A stretch of 64,000 bases of DNA from Flavobacterium sp. TAB 87 (GTDB lineage: Bacteria > Bacteroidota > Bacteroidia > Flavobacteriales > Flavobacteriaceae): the NCBI RefSeq assembly GCF_001529295.1, contig NZ_LLWK01000032.1, positions 62,001-126,000 of the forward strand, read 5' to 3'. The position numbers and the translations under genes were made by a program. Under the pieces are notes generated by a model. It saw only the letters and a program-made list of their open reading frames with translations. It was not told where the DNA came from and made no database searches. This document shows, piece after piece, positions 25,855 to 35,261 of the stretch. How positions within the stretch are numbered: position 1 is the first letter of the stretch; every line of letters starts with the position of its first letter.

Positions 25855-26973
25855 TTAAGAGAACATGTCTTTTACTTTATCAAAAAATGATTTGTCTGAT
25901 TTTTCAGGATTTGGATCAAAATGCTCATCATTTAAAGCATTTTCAAAGAACTGTTTTTGATCTTTACTTAATGTTTTAGGAGTCCATACATTAACATGAA
26001 CCAATAAATCACCATTTCCGTATCCATTTATACTTGGAATTCCTTTTCCTTTCAATCTAAGGATTTTACCCGACTGAATTCCTTCTTCTAATTTAATTCT
26101 AACTTTTCCGTTTACTGCCTCAATGTCTTTCGAAACACCTAAGACTGCTTCAGGAAAACTAACATATAAATCATAATGTAAATTCTCACCTTCACGTTTC
26201 AAAAATTCGTGCTCTAATTCTTCGATAGCAACAATTAAATCACCCGGAATACTGTTTCCTGGTGCGTCATTTCCTTTATTAGAAACCTTCAATTGCATAC
26301 CATCCACAACACCAGCAGGAATTTTAATTGATACTGTTTCATCCTCCAAAACCATTCCTTGGTTGTCTGCTTCCGCTGGTTTTTTGTCTAAAATCTGACC
26401 CGAACCACCACAAGCTGGACACGTAGAAGCCGATTGCATGCGACCCAAAATAGTATTAGTAACACGCATTACTTGGCCTTGACCGTTACAAGTTGTACAG
26501 GTTTTATACGAAACTCCTTTGGCTTGAACTTTACGTTTTACTTTTACTTTTTTCTCCACTCCATTGGCAATTTCCTCTAAAGTCAATTTCACTTTAATTC
26601 GAAGATTACTTCCTTTAGCGCGACGAGGACCTCCGCCTCCGCCTCCGCCGAAACCACCAAAACCACCACCACCAAAAATGTCGCCAAACTGACTGAATAT
26701 GTCATCCATATTCATTCCACCATGACCACCACCGCCAAAACCACCTGAACCATCAAATGCCTGATGTCCGTATTGATCGTATTTAGCTTTTTTCTGCGGA
26801 TCGCTTAAAATTTCATAAGCTTCAGCAGCTTTCTTAAAGTTCTCTTCTGCCTCTTTGTCGCCCGGATTTTTATCAGGGTGATATTTAATCGCACATTTTC
26901 GGTATGCTTTTTTTATCTCGGTAGCGTCAGCACTTTTTGAAATGCCTAATATTTCGTAAAAATCTTTCTTCAT
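25855..26973 (-). CDS. dnaJ: Chaperone DnaJ with reduced zinc domain
   Basis: 372-residue type I Hsp40 that delivers clients to DnaK and stimulates its ATPase. The J domain is at 1-70, with the HPD motif in IKYHPDKNPGD. A Gly/Phe-rich linker covers about 75-115. Only two CxxCxGxG motifs are present (CTTCNGQG and CPACGGSG), where most DnaJ have four. These correspond to the inner pair that forms one zinc site. The two-lobed C-terminal substrate domain and the tail follow. It is downstream of grpE on the same strand, the usual order. Confidence 0.95.
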   Translation of the reverse strand: MKKDFYEILGISKSADATEIKKAYRKCAIKYHPDKNPGDKEAEENFKKAAEAYEILSDPQKKAKYDQYGHQAFDGSGGFGGGGHGGMNMDDIFSQFGDIFGGGGFGGFGGGGGGGPRRAKGSNLRIKVKLTLEEIANGVEKKVKVKRKVQAKGVSYKTCTTCNGQGQVMRVTNTILGRMQSASTCPACGGSGQILDKKPAEADNQGMVLEDETVSIKIPAGVVDGMQLKVSNKGNDAPGNSIPGDLIVAIEELEHEFLKREGENLHYDLYVSFPEAVLGVSKDIEAVNGKVRIKLEEGIQSGKILRLKGKGIPSINGYGNGDLLVHVNVWTPKTLSKDQKQFFENALNDEHFDPNPEKSDKSFFDKVKDMFS

Positions 26974-27066
26974 AATAGTATAAATTGCTCCGCCAATTCA
27001 CTAGCGCTCAAGTGCAAATTCTAAAATCCTAACGAATTACTCGTTCAGAATTTCTAATTTGTTATG

Positions 27067-27645
27067 TTAGTTTCCAATAACTACTTTAGGAAAACGAATA
27101 ATTTTGTCTCCTAATTTGTATCCTTTTTCAATTACATCAACAATTTTTCCTTTTAAATCATCAGATGGTGCAGGAATTTGAGTAATCGCTTCGGCATAAT
27201 CAGCATTAAATGCATCACCTGCTCGTACTTCAACTTGCTCTAAACCTTTAGATACCAATGTGCTTTTTAATTTTTCATAAATCAAAACCACACCTTCAAT
27301 TAGACTTTTATCTTCTGATTTTGTAATTTCGATTAAACCTCTATCGAAATCATCTAAAACAGGTAACATTGCATATAAAACATCTTGATTAGCTGTCTTA
27401 AATAATTCGATACGCTCTTTTGAAGTTCGTTTTTTGTAATTTTCAAACTCAGCAAATAAGCGTAAAAATTTATCTTTTTCTTTAGCTAAATCTTGCGTTA
27501 ACTGTTCTTCAACACTTAACTCTTCAGCAACTAGTTGCTCACCATTAGCGTTGTTCTCAATAGTTACATCATCTAATTCTTGATCGATTTCTGTATTCTC
27601 CGTAGTCATATCAGCTTTATTTTTAAATATATTTTTAAACTTCAT
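27067..27645 (-). CDS. grpE: Nucleotide exchange factor GrpE
   Basis: 192 residues. An acidic N-terminal region leads into a long coiled-coil (LAKEKDKFLRLFAEFENYKKRTSKER), then the four-helix bundle and C-terminal beta domain ending DKIIRFPKVVIGN. VLPVLDDFDRG is a family hallmark (here MLPVLDDFDRG). GrpE releases ADP from DnaK. An internal ATG at codon 13 is an alternative start. It is followed by dnaJ after 93 bases. TTGACA-like sequence upstream may be the promoter. Confidence 0.95.
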   Translation of the reverse strand: MKFKNIFKNKADMTTENTEIDQELDDVTIENNANGEQLVAEELSVEEQLTQDLAKEKDKFLRLFAEFENYKKRTSKERIELFKTANQDVLYAMLPVLDDFDRGLIEITKSEDKSLIEGVVLIYEKLKSTLVSKGLEQVEVRAGDAFNADYAEAITQIPAPSDDLKGKIVDVIEKGYKLGDKIIRFPKVVIGN

Positions 27646-27968
27646 TTTATTTACTTTCGGTTGGATTGCAAAAGTTCTGCCAAACCTTTTAAAATGTCAA
27701 ATTGTCATTCGGTCGATGTTGGACTAACAATATCGTTTTTTGGTAGCTAACAATTGCTTATTAAAAATAAATTTTAGGATAATTTTAAGAGTTTTAAAGG
27801 TTGTATTGAATAAATTTGAAGCGCAGTGATTTAAAACTGCATCACAATCCATTCTAATTTAAGGTTAGCTTCGGCTTTTTAATAATTATTAATTCACTTT
27901 ACCTTATATTAAAAAAAGCTTCGTCACTATTACCGACGAAGCTTTTTTTGTTTTTAATCCCTTATAAT
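27646..27968. other. Intergenic region between grpE and hisS
   Basis: 323 bases. The right part holds the hisS terminator. On the minus strand, TTTGACATT lies about 85 bases from the grpE ATG and GAACTTTTG follows it, a possible -33/-7 pair for the heat-shock operon. No gene or CIRCE-type repeat is visible. Confidence 0.4.
27911..27949. terminator. Terminator of hisS
   Basis: AAAAAAAGCTTCGTC (27911-27925) pairs perfectly with GACGAAGCTTTTTTT (27935-27949), with a nine-base loop. Confidence 0.9.
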
Positions 27969-29342
27969 TTAGTCTTTCAAAGCGTTTTTTAATCCTTCAA
28001 AATCAACCGAAATTTGCTCGCCTGAAACTAAGTTCTTAAGTGAATATTTATGCGACACCATTTCTTCTTCACCAACAATAACTGCAAACGGAATAGCGCG
28101 TTTGTCTGCGTGTTGAAATTGTTTGGCAACCTTGGTATCATCAGGATACAGTTCTACTTTTATATTTTCGTGTCTTAATTTCTGAATGGCTTGCAAGGCA
28201 TAGAAAGCCTCTTTGTCTCCATAATTAATAAACAATGCTCTAGAAGAAGCAGCTACCGTTTCAGGAAACAATTGCAACTCTTCGATAACCAAATAAATTC
28301 GATCTAAACCGAAAGAAATTCCAACACCACTCATGTTTTTTAAACCAAAAATACCCGTCAAATCGTCGTATCTTCCGCCGCCACCAATAGAACCCATTGC
28401 GACCGTTTTTGGAGCTGCTACTTCAAAAATAGCACCGGTGTAATAATTTAAACCACGAGCCAATGTTACATCCAAATCTAAAATGGCACTAGTTAATCCT
28501 AACTTAGAGACATTATCGCAAATAAAACGCAACTCTTCTACTCCTTTCATTCCTTCTTCCGAAGAAGCTAACAATTCTGAAAGTTGGTTTACTTTATCTG
28601 AAATACTTCCGGAAAAAGAAAAAAGAGGTTGCACTTTTACCAAGGCTTCAGCAGATATTCCTTTTTCAATCATTTCTTTTTTAACGCCTTCTTCACCAAT
28701 TTTATCCAATTTATCTAAGGCAACGGTAAAATCAATCAATTTATCAGATGCTCCGATAACTTCGGCAATGCCCGATAAAATTTTACGATTGTTAATTTTA
28801 ATCGTGACGCCTTCCAACCCTAATGCACTAAAAACGGTATCATATAGTTGTACCAATTCGACTTCTTGCCACAATGATTTTGAACCAACTACATCGGCGT
28901 CGCACTGAAAAAATTCTCTAAAACGTCCTTTTTGTGGACGATCAGCTCTCCAAACCGGTTGAATTTGATATCTTTTAAATGGAAATTCAATTTCATTTTG
29001 ATGTTGCACAACGTATCTCGCAAAAGGAACAGTTAAATCATAACGCAAGGCTTTTTCTGAAATACTAGCGGTTAATTTGGTACTGTCTTTAGACTCTAGA
29101 TGAGTAGAATTTGCTTTGGATAAATAATCGCCTGAGTTTAAAATTTTAAAAATCAAACGATCTCCTTCTTCTCCATATTTCCCCATTAAAGTATCCGAAT
29201 TTTCAAAAGAAGGCGTTTCGATTGGCTGAAAACCAAACTTTTCGAAATTACTTTTGATAATTTGAATGATATACTGACGTTTTGCCACTTCAGTTGGTGA
29301 AAAATCTCTCGTGCCTTTGGGAATACTTGGTTTTGATGCCAT
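27969..29342 (-). CDS. hisS: Histidyl-tRNA synthetase
   Basis: 457-residue class II synthetase. N-terminal [15 protein letters not shown], motif 2 with [19 protein letters not shown], the His-specific signature [14 protein letters not shown], and motif 3 GGGGRYDDL ... [10 protein letters not shown]. The C-terminal anticodon-binding domain starts near residue 365. It is transcribed alone, with a strong terminator downstream. I looked for a histidine-rich leader or T-box upstream and saw none. Confidence 0.97.
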   Translation of the reverse strand: MASKPSIPKGTRDFSPTEVAKRQYIIQIIKSNFEKFGFQPIETPSFENSDTLMGKYGEEGDRLIFKILNSGDYLSKANSTHLESKDSTKLTASISEKALRYDLTVPFARYVVQHQNEIEFPFKRYQIQPVWRADRPQKGRFREFFQCDADVVGSKSLWQEVELVQLYDTVFSALGLEGVTIKINNRKILSGIAEVIGASDKLIDFTVALDKLDKIGEEGVKKEMIEKGISAEALVKVQPLFSFSGSISDKVNQLSELLASSEEGMKGVEELRFICDNVSKLGLTSAILDLDVTLARGLNYYTGAIFEVAAPKTVAMGSIGGGGRYDDLTGIFGLKNMSGVGISFGLDRIYLVIEELQLFPETVAASSRALFINYGDKEAFYALQAIQKLRHENIKVELYPDDTKVAKQFQHADKRAIPFAVIVGEEEMVSHKYSLKNLVSGEQISVDFEGLKNALKD

Positions 29343-29676
29343 TTCAATTTTTAATTTTAAATTCTTGAGTGTCGATTTCGTAATTCTGAAACTCTCAATA
29401 CAATATATCTTAGAGAAAACTAAAGACTTAAAGACTTCTTAAACGCATAGTAACATGGAATTTTCTTTATTTAAAAAAGACTTTCTATTTTGGGTAGAAA
29501 ACATAGCTTTTAATAAAATTTCAAAAATAATACAACTATGAATGTATGTGTTTAATTTTTTTCTACTGTGTAATATTGATTTAAGCGACTGCAAATATCT
29601 TACTTTTTAAAATATTTTACAGCGCTTCTAAAACAAACTTGTAACAAAAATTGTATTTTCGTGACAAATTGGTACG
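29343..29676. other. Divergent intergenic region hisS / ABC permease
   Basis: 334 bases, AT-rich, no gene. Close to the right end TTGTATTTTCG resembles a -7 box (one base off TAnnTTTG) for the permease gene, with a TTG near the expected -33 distance. Nothing else recognisable. Confidence 0.4.
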
Positions 29677-30918
29677 ATGCTAAAACTATTTAAAGAAAAT
29701 ATCCGAATTGCTTTTGGTTCCATCCGAACGCAAATTTTACGAACCATTTTGACCGTATTAATTATTGCTATTGGAATTACTGCTTTGGTGGGAATTTTAA
29801 CGGTAGTTTCGGCTTTAGAAAATACCATTTCTACAGATTTCGCTTCTATGGGCGCCAATACATTCAACATCAATCAGTACGAGAATGAAGTAAAACAGCG
29901 TGGAGGAAACGAGCGAGAAATAATCAATCCAATTATTTCGTATCCTGAAGCGGTTGAATTTAAGAACAAATATAACTTTCCGTTTGCCGAAACCTCACTT
30001 TCATTTACTGCCACATCTTCTGCCGAAGTAAAATATCTGGGAGAAAAAACAGATCCAGAAATTAGCGTGGTTGGTATCGACGAATACTTTTTGACGAACT
30101 CTGGTTTAGAAACTACTTTGGGTCGTAATTTCAATCGCTTTGACGTTGAAAACAACACGTACAATTGTATCGTTGGTTCTGATTTTGAAAAAGGTCTTTT
30201 TAAAGACATCAATCCAATTGACAAAATAATTTCAATTCGTGGCGCTCGTTTTAGAGTTATCGGAGTTTTAAAGGAGAAAGGCTCCACGTTCGGGAACAGT
30301 CAAGATTTACGTGTGCTAATTCCTATTCAAGTGGCACGTTCATTATTTACAGCACCAAGTATCAATTACACGGTGAGTATAATGGTTAGCAAAAAAGAAT
30401 TATTAGATGAAGCCATTGATAACGCAACAAGCACGATGCGCAGAGTTCGAAAACTAAGTCCAGTTCGTGATAATAATTTTGGAATTGTACGCAGTGATGA
30501 CTTGATTAATCGTATTTTGGGAATTACCCAATATCTCGGTATGGCGTCATGGCTTATCAGTATTATTACTATTTTAGGTTCTTCGATTGCCTTAATGAAT
30601 ATTATGATTGTTTCGGTTACCGAAAGAACCCGCGAAATTGGCGTACGAAAAGCTTTAGGCGCTAAAAAAGTGACTATTGCGACTCAATTTTTTATAGAAA
30701 CTATGATTATTGGCCAATTGGGCGGATTGGTTGGAATTATTTTAGGAATTTTAATTGGTTACGGAATTTCTACTGCCATGAGTTTTGTTTTTGTGGTGCC
30801 TTGGACTGCTATTTTTGCTGCTTTTGCGACTAGCTTTATGGTTGCCGTGATTTCTGGTCTATATCCTGCAATTAAAGCTTCTACCTTAGATCCTATCGAG
30901 GCATTAAGATACGAGTAG
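29677..30918 (+). CDS. MacB-type ABC transporter permease
   Basis: 413 residues with the MacB/FtsX topology: an N-terminal helix (LRTILTVLIIAIGITALVGILTVV), a periplasmic domain of about 240 residues, then three C-terminal helices. ERTREIGVRKALGAKK is the conserved coupling motif of this family, and the end SGLYPAIKASTLDPIEALRYE is typical. These permeases work as mechanotransmission pumps for lipoproteins, peptides or drugs. No ATPase gene is adjacent, so the partner is encoded elsewhere. Confidence 0.92.
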   Translation: MLKLFKENIRIAFGSIRTQILRTILTVLIIAIGITALVGILTVVSALENTISTDFASMGANTFNINQYENEVKQRGGNEREIINPIISYPEAVEFKNKYNFPFAETSLSFTATSSAEVKYLGEKTDPEISVVGIDEYFLTNSGLETTLGRNFNRFDVENNTYNCIVGSDFEKGLFKDINPIDKIISIRGARFRVIGVLKEKGSTFGNSQDLRVLIPIQVARSLFTAPSINYTVSIMVSKKELLDEAIDNATSTMRRVRKLSPVRDNNFGIVRSDDLINRILGITQYLGMASWLISIITILGSSIALMNIMIVSVTERTREIGVRKALGAKKVTIATQFFIETMIIGQLGGLVGIILGILIGYGISTAMSFVFVVPWTAIFAAFATSFMVAVISGLYPAIKASTLDPIEALRYE

Positions 30919-30954
30919 TCATTTTTTAAAATACACTTTAAACCACTATATTCC

Positions 30955-31155
30955 ATGATGACATTAATTGCAATTTTCTTTCCGTGTATTTCTTTTTTCT
31001 TGAGAGGAAAAATACTTACATCCATATTATGTTTATTTTTACAAATAACTTTAATTGGTTGGATTCCTGCAGCCATTTGGGCAGTTCTTTCTTTGCAAAA
31101 TGCAAGAGCTGACAAGCGCAACAGAAAGTTGGTTAACGCTTTAAGAGTGAAGTAA
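30955..31155 (+). CDS. YqaE/Pmp3 family small membrane protein
   Basis: 66 residues with two hydrophobic segments (LIAIFFPCISFFL and SILCLFLQITLIGWIPAAIWAVL). GWIPAAIWA is the family hallmark of UPF0057/Pmp3. A short basic tail follows. Homologues affect membrane potential and salt tolerance. The 16-base string AAAATACACTTTAAAC ends 11 bases before the ATG, as it also does 10 bases before the NYN gene start. Confidence 0.88.
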   Translation: MMTLIAIFFPCISFFLRGKILTSILCLFLQITLIGWIPAAIWAVLSLQNARADKRNRKLVNALRVK

Positions 31156-31250
31156 TTTACATTCTTTATCATTCTTGCAAATCGTAAATAACTAATTCCT
31201 TTCTATTAACGATTCTAAGACCTTCTAATACTATATTAAAAGTGAATGCG

Positions 31251-32117
31251 TTACGCTTTTAAAACTTCACAACCAATCATTCGGTCATTTTCGTAAATAT
31301 CTTTGCGAAGTTCAATATTTTTAAATGATTTAGTTTCTAATAAGGCTTTTGTTTCTTGTCCTAAATATTGATTGATTTCGAAGAATAATTTACCGTCAGC
31401 AGCGAGGTTTTGCTGCGCTAAATCGGCAATTTTTTTATAAAAAATTAAGGCATCTTCATCTTCTACAAACAAAGCCAAATGCGGCTCATTGTGCAGTACA
31501 TTATTTTTTATTTCTTGCTTTTCTAAATTACGCACGTACGGCGGGTTAGACACAATAATATCATATTGCTCCTGTAACTCATTGGTCTCCAAAATATTTT
31601 TATGCAGGAAATGAACTTTGACTCCGTTATTTTTTGCGTTTTTTCGCGCCGTTTCCAATGCTTCTCTCGAAACATCAATCGCGCAGACTTTAGCATTTGG
31701 CAGATTTTTAGCCAATGAAATAGCGATGCATCCACTACCAGTACCTATGTCTAAAATATTGACTTTTTTATTTTCTGGAAATTTAAACTTGACCACATCA
31801 ACAATCCATTGCACTAATTCTTCCGTTTCGGGACGCGGAATCAATACATTCGAATTCACTTCAAAATCCAATCCATAAAAACTTGTTTTTCCTAATAAAT
31901 ACTGAATCGGGATTTCTTTTTTTAATTGTGCTAAAAATGAATTCCAAACTTGAATTTCGTCTACATTAAATTCTAATTCAGGATTCAAAGCCAAATGAAT
32001 TTGTTTCAATTGATGCTTTTCTTCCAATATCAAATAAAAAAAACTCTCTGATTCTAACGCATCGTACAAAGCTAAAAGTTCTTGAATAAAATGAGTTCGG
32101 TAAGATTTAATTCGCAT
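31251..32117 (-). CDS. prmC: Release factor glutamine methyltransferase
   Basis: 288-residue SAM-dependent enzyme that methylates the Gln of the GGQ motif in release factors RF1 and RF2. The N-terminal helical domain includes PIQYLLGKTSFYGLDF. The Rossmann domain has ILDIGTGSGCIAISLA for SAM binding and the catalytic NPPY in IVSNPPYV. PRPETEELV is another family signature. No gene partner is apparent. Confidence 0.95.
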   Translation of the reverse strand: MRIKSYRTHFIQELLALYDALESESFFYLILEEKHQLKQIHLALNPELEFNVDEIQVWNSFLAQLKKEIPIQYLLGKTSFYGLDFEVNSNVLIPRPETEELVQWIVDVVKFKFPENKKVNILDIGTGSGCIAISLAKNLPNAKVCAIDVSREALETARKNAKNNGVKVHFLHKNILETNELQEQYDIIVSNPPYVRNLEKQEIKNNVLHNEPHLALFVEDEDALIFYKKIADLAQQNLAADGKLFFEINQYLGQETKALLETKSFKNIELRKDIYENDRMIGCEVLKA

Positions 32118-32356
32118 AACGTAGGTATTAAATTTGAAAGAATTTTGAAATAATTAAAATCTTGGGGAGTTTATTTCTTTTCTTTATTTGAACAAAGAAA
32201 AATGCAAGTAACTAAAAAGTGCATCAACTGTAATTGCAACAAAGTAGCTGCTTTTAATTTTACAACAATTTCTTACATAAAGTCTTACATTTTTTATTTT
32301 ACCGTCAAAAAGTACAATTAAAAAACAAAACAAATGAGTTTTGTCTCAAAATCTAC

Positions 32357-32842
32357 TTACAATTCTTTCAGCATCCAAACGGGACAGGAACTGTGACCTG
32401 TATTTCCCATTGGTTGGTCTAAATAATTAAAACCTGCTTTTCGATATAATTTTTGCGCTGATTCCATAAAAGACATGGTTTCGAGATAGCATTTTTTAAA
32501 GCCAAAATTTCGAGCATCCATCAAACATATATCCATCATCGCAGAACCAATGCCGCTGCCTCTTGTCTCGGGTAAAAAATACATTTTTTGCAATTCACAA
32601 ATATCCTCAGACTCATTTACTAAGGGGCCAATTCCGCAACATCCTACCACTTTCGTATTAAATTCTACAACATAGTATGCCGATTTTGGCTTATTGTATT
32701 CCTCGAACATTTCATCCAAATGCGGATCAGCATAAGCGGTTCCTACTTTTGGAATTTCCAACTCCTCAAAAACCGAGCGAATTAGTTCCGCAACTGCTGC
32801 ATTGTCTTCGTGCGTCATTTTTCGAATTACCCAATTTTCCAT
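32357..32842 (-). CDS. GNAT family N-acetyltransferase
   Basis: 161 residues. The acetyl-CoA binding motif A is visible as LQKMYFLPETRGSGIGSAMM (R/QxxGxG/A type), with GCCGIGPL on strand 4 and KLYRKAGFNYLD near the end. The substrate is unknown. A TAnnTTTG box lies about 30 bases upstream. It is divergent from ribD, with about 100 bases between the starts. Confidence 0.88.
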   Translation of the reverse strand: MENWVIRKMTHEDNAAVAELIRSVFEELEIPKVGTAYADPHLDEMFEEYNKPKSAYYVVEFNTKVVGCCGIGPLVNESEDICELQKMYFLPETRGSGIGSAMMDICLMDARNFGFKKCYLETMSFMESAQKLYRKAGFNYLDQPMGNTGHSSCPVWMLKEL

Positions 32843-32868
32843 TGTCTTACAAAAGTTTTAATTTTCAA

Positions 32869-32876
32869 CAAAAGTA
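32869..32876 (-). promoter_or_regulatory. -7 promoter box of the GNAT gene
   Basis: Reads TACTTTTG on the minus strand (TAnnTTTG), about 27 bases upstream of the GNAT ATG at 32842. Confidence 0.5.
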
Positions 32877-32933
32877 AAAATACTTTTCCGTTATTCATGT
32901 CTTTCAAAACGAAATGAACCAATCTAAATTGAC

Positions 32934-32941
32934 TATTTTTG
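32934..32941 (+). promoter_or_regulatory. -7 promoter box of ribD (possible leaderless start)
   Basis: TATTTTTG matches TAnnTTTG exactly and ends only four bases before the ribD GTG. If it is used, transcription would begin at or within a few bases of the start codon. Confidence 0.5.
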
Positions 32942-32945
32942 TAAG

Positions 32946-33992
32946 GTGAAAAAGCATCAAAAACACATCAGCCGCTGCATCGAACTTGCCAAAAACGGAT
33001 TAGGAACTACCTATCCCAACCCTATGGTTGGAAGCGTAATTGTTTACAACGACCGAATTATTGGAGAAGGTTGGCATAAAAAAGCAGGAGAACCGCATGC
33101 CGAAGTACACGCAATAAATAGTGTCAAAGATAAATCGCTACTAAAAAAAGCGACTATTTACGTTAGTTTAGAACCCTGCAGTCATTTTGGTAAAACACCA
33201 CCTTGCTGCGATTTAATTATTGCCACGGGAATTCCGAATGTAGTTATTGGAACGGTTGACCCCAACGAAAAAGTAGCCGGTCGTGGAATTAAAAAATTAA
33301 TTGAAGCGGGGAAAAATGTGACAATTGGTATTTTAGAAACAGAATGCAACCTACTTAACAAACGTTTTTTCACTTTTCACAACAAACAACGTCCGTATAT
33401 TATTTTAAAATGGGCCGAAACTGCCGATGGTTTTTTAGCACCAACAGCTGCCCATTCGGAGCGCGCTCCCGTTTGGATTACCAATGTCTATTCGCGCCAA
33501 TTGGTTCATAAATGGAGAACAGAGGAGCAAGCAATTTTGGTTGGAACACAAACTGTTGTTGCAGATAATCCGAAATTAAATGCACGCGATTGGTCAGGAA
33601 ACAATCCAGTTCGAATTGTGCTTGATAAAAACCAACGCATTACTAAAGAAAGCTATATCTTTGATAATCAAATAAAAACAATTGTATTTAGCGCAAAACC
33701 TCTAAAGCATTCTCTTGAAAACATTATCTTTGAATGTATTGATTTTAATAAAAATATTGTTCCGCAAATCATTACAAAATTATACGAACATCAAATTCAA
33801 TCGGTAATAATCGAAGGTGGTTTGCACACTTTACAGTCTTTTATCGAAAGTAACCTTTGGGATGAAGCTCGAATTTTTATCGGTGCTAATTCTTTTGTAG
33901 AGGGCATAAGGGCACCAACAATTAGCGGAAACAGAAAACTAATTCAGCAGCTGAACGACGACCAATTAATTCAAATTAATAACCATGATTGA
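32946..33992 (+). CDS. ribD: Riboflavin biosynthesis deaminase/reductase
   Basis: 348 residues, bifunctional. The N-terminal deaminase domain (1 to about 145) has HAEVHA and PCSHFGKTPPCC, the zinc ligands and proton shuttle. The C-terminal reductase domain follows (RPYIILKWAETADGFLAP, HKWRTEEQAILVGTQTVVADNPKLNARDW, SVIIEGG). These carry out two consecutive steps from the GTP-derived pyrimidine. The start is GTG and no upstream alternative exists. The HAD gene overlaps its last eight bases, so the two are co-translated. The HAD product is a candidate for the missing 5-amino-6-ribitylamino-uracil phosphate phosphatase (inference). Confidence 0.95.
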   Translation: MKKHQKHISRCIELAKNGLGTTYPNPMVGSVIVYNDRIIGEGWHKKAGEPHAEVHAINSVKDKSLLKKATIYVSLEPCSHFGKTPPCCDLIIATGIPNVVIGTVDPNEKVAGRGIKKLIEAGKNVTIGILETECNLLNKRFFTFHNKQRPYIILKWAETADGFLAPTAAHSERAPVWITNVYSRQLVHKWRTEEQAILVGTQTVVADNPKLNARDWSGNNPVRIVLDKNQRITKESYIFDNQIKTIVFSAKPLKHSLENIIFECIDFNKNIVPQIITKLYEHQIQSVIIEGGLHTLQSFIESNLWDEARIFIGANSFVEGIRAPTISGNRKLIQQLNDDQLIQINNHD

Positions 33993-34587
33993 TACAATAA
34001 TTTTTGATTTTGGTGATATTTTTATCAATCTCGACAAGCAAGCTCCTGTTATTAAATTTAAAAAACTAGGCCTTAACGAATGGAATTCGGAACTGGATGA
34101 ACTAAATATTCAATTTGAAACCGGTAAAATTTCGCGTGAAGAATTCTTAGCTGGTTTTCAAAAACAAATTCCAGATGCTTCAGAAAAAGCAATTTTAAAA
34201 GCTTGGAATTCTGTGCTACTTGATTTTCCCTTATATCGTTTGGAGTTTTTACAATTGCTCTCTAAAAAATACCGTCTGTTTCTATTAAGCAATACCGATT
34301 CAATTCATATTGCAACTTTTGAGAAAAAAGTAGGCGCTTCATTTTACAGTGATTTTTATCAATGTTTTGAAAAAGTATATTTTTCCTTCGAAATGGGCAT
34401 GCGAAAACCAAATCCTGAAATTTACAGTCAACTAATTAAAATTCATGAGCTTTCTCCAAAAAGAACTTTGTTTGTAGACGATCGCGCAGACAATACCGAC
34501 GCTGCAAAAGCGCTAGGAATTCATGTTTGGAACTTAAAAGTCGGAACAGAAGATGTTATCGACTTATTTGATAAAAATTTTATTTAA
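33985..34587 (+). CDS. HAD family hydrolase (YihX-like)
   Basis: 200 residues. Motif I is FDFGD with nucleophile Asp8; the usual second Asp two residues later is Gly, as in YihX-type HADs. An alpha-helical cap follows, then motif II LLSNTDS, motif III Lys in GMRKPNPEIY, and motif IV LFVDDRADNTDAAKALG. It overlaps ribD by eight bases. Because riboflavin synthesis needs a HAD-type phosphatase after RibD, this is a plausible physical partner, but such context is not proof. Confidence 0.88.
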   Translation: MIDTIIFDFGDIFINLDKQAPVIKFKKLGLNEWNSELDELNIQFETGKISREEFLAGFQKQIPDASEKAILKAWNSVLLDFPLYRLEFLQLLSKKYRLFLLSNTDSIHIATFEKKVGASFYSDFYQCFEKVYFSFEMGMRKPNPEIYSQLIKIHELSPKRTLFVDDRADNTDAAKALGIHVWNLKVGTEDVIDLFDKNFI

Positions 34588-34597
34588 ACCTATTTTC

Positions 34598-35230
34598 TTG
34601 GATTACTTAGACACGTACCATACAATTGCTTCGGCATCAGACGAGATTTTATACAAAGAAAAAGGCAGCAAGTTTTTCGGCTATTCGTTCCCTCTTGCTA
34701 CCGAAGAAGAAGTTAAACCCATTATTGAGACCTTAAAAAAGCTACATCCAAACGCAGTTCATTATTGTTATGCCTATCAACTTGGAACGGCACCAACAAT
34801 AAGTTATCGCGCAAATGACGATGGCGAGCCAAGCAACACTGCTGGACTGCCGATTTACGGCCAAATTCAGTCGTTTAATGTAACAAACTTGCTAATCGTA
34901 GTTGTTCGCATTTTTGGAGGCGTAAAATTAGGAGTAGGTGGTTTAATTTCGGCCTATCGAACTACTGCGCAAATGAGTCTCCAAGTTTGTGAAATTATTG
35001 AAAAAACAATTGATGTACATTTTATAATCTCATTTGATTATATAAACATGAACAAAGTGATGCGTGTAATTAAGGAAAAAAATCTTGCTATTGTTTCACA
35101 AGAAATGGAAATGGATGAAGCTACCGGAAATCCGATTGGCAAAATTGAGATAAAAATTAGAAAAAAAAGCGCCGAAATGATTTTCGACACCTTTAATTCA
35201 ATATTCGAAATTAACATAGAACAGCTTTAA
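34598..35230 (+). CDS. YigZ/IMPACT family protein
   Basis: About 210 residues. The UPF0029 N-terminal domain shows SKFFGYSFPLATEEEV, HPNAVHYCYAYQLG, DDGEPSNTAGLPIYGQI and the glycine-rich VVRIFGGVKLGVGGLISAY. A small C-terminal DUF1949 domain follows. An ATG at 34553 lies inside the HAD gene and would add 15 unconserved residues. The TTG at 34598, 11 bases after the HAD stop, fits the family N-terminus (LDYLDTYHTIAS). Homologues relate to translation control; the bacterial role is unclear. Probably the third gene of a ribD-HAD-YigZ transcript. Confidence 0.88.
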   Translation: MDYLDTYHTIASASDEILYKEKGSKFFGYSFPLATEEEVKPIIETLKKLHPNAVHYCYAYQLGTAPTISYRANDDGEPSNTAGLPIYGQIQSFNVTNLLIVVVRIFGGVKLGVGGLISAYRTTAQMSLQVCEIIEKTIDVHFIISFDYINMNKVMRVIKEKNLAIVSQEMEMDEATGNPIGKIEIKIRKKSAEMIFDTFNSIFEINIEQL

Positions 35231-35261
35231 TTTTTACTAAAAAAGCAATCTCGTTTTGCAA

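Noticed and set aside
28483..28908. 141-codon plus-strand ORF inside hisS
   Set aside because: Antisense to a canonical synthetase; composition is that of reversed coding DNA.
29343..29676. Histidine leader or T-box for hisS
   Set aside because: No short His-rich ORF, no T-box sequence and no terminator hairpin before hisS.
32202..32321. 38-codon plus-strand ORF with three close cysteines (CINCNCN)
   Set aside because: No promoter, no recognisable domain and low-complexity end; probably chance in AT-rich intergenic DNA.
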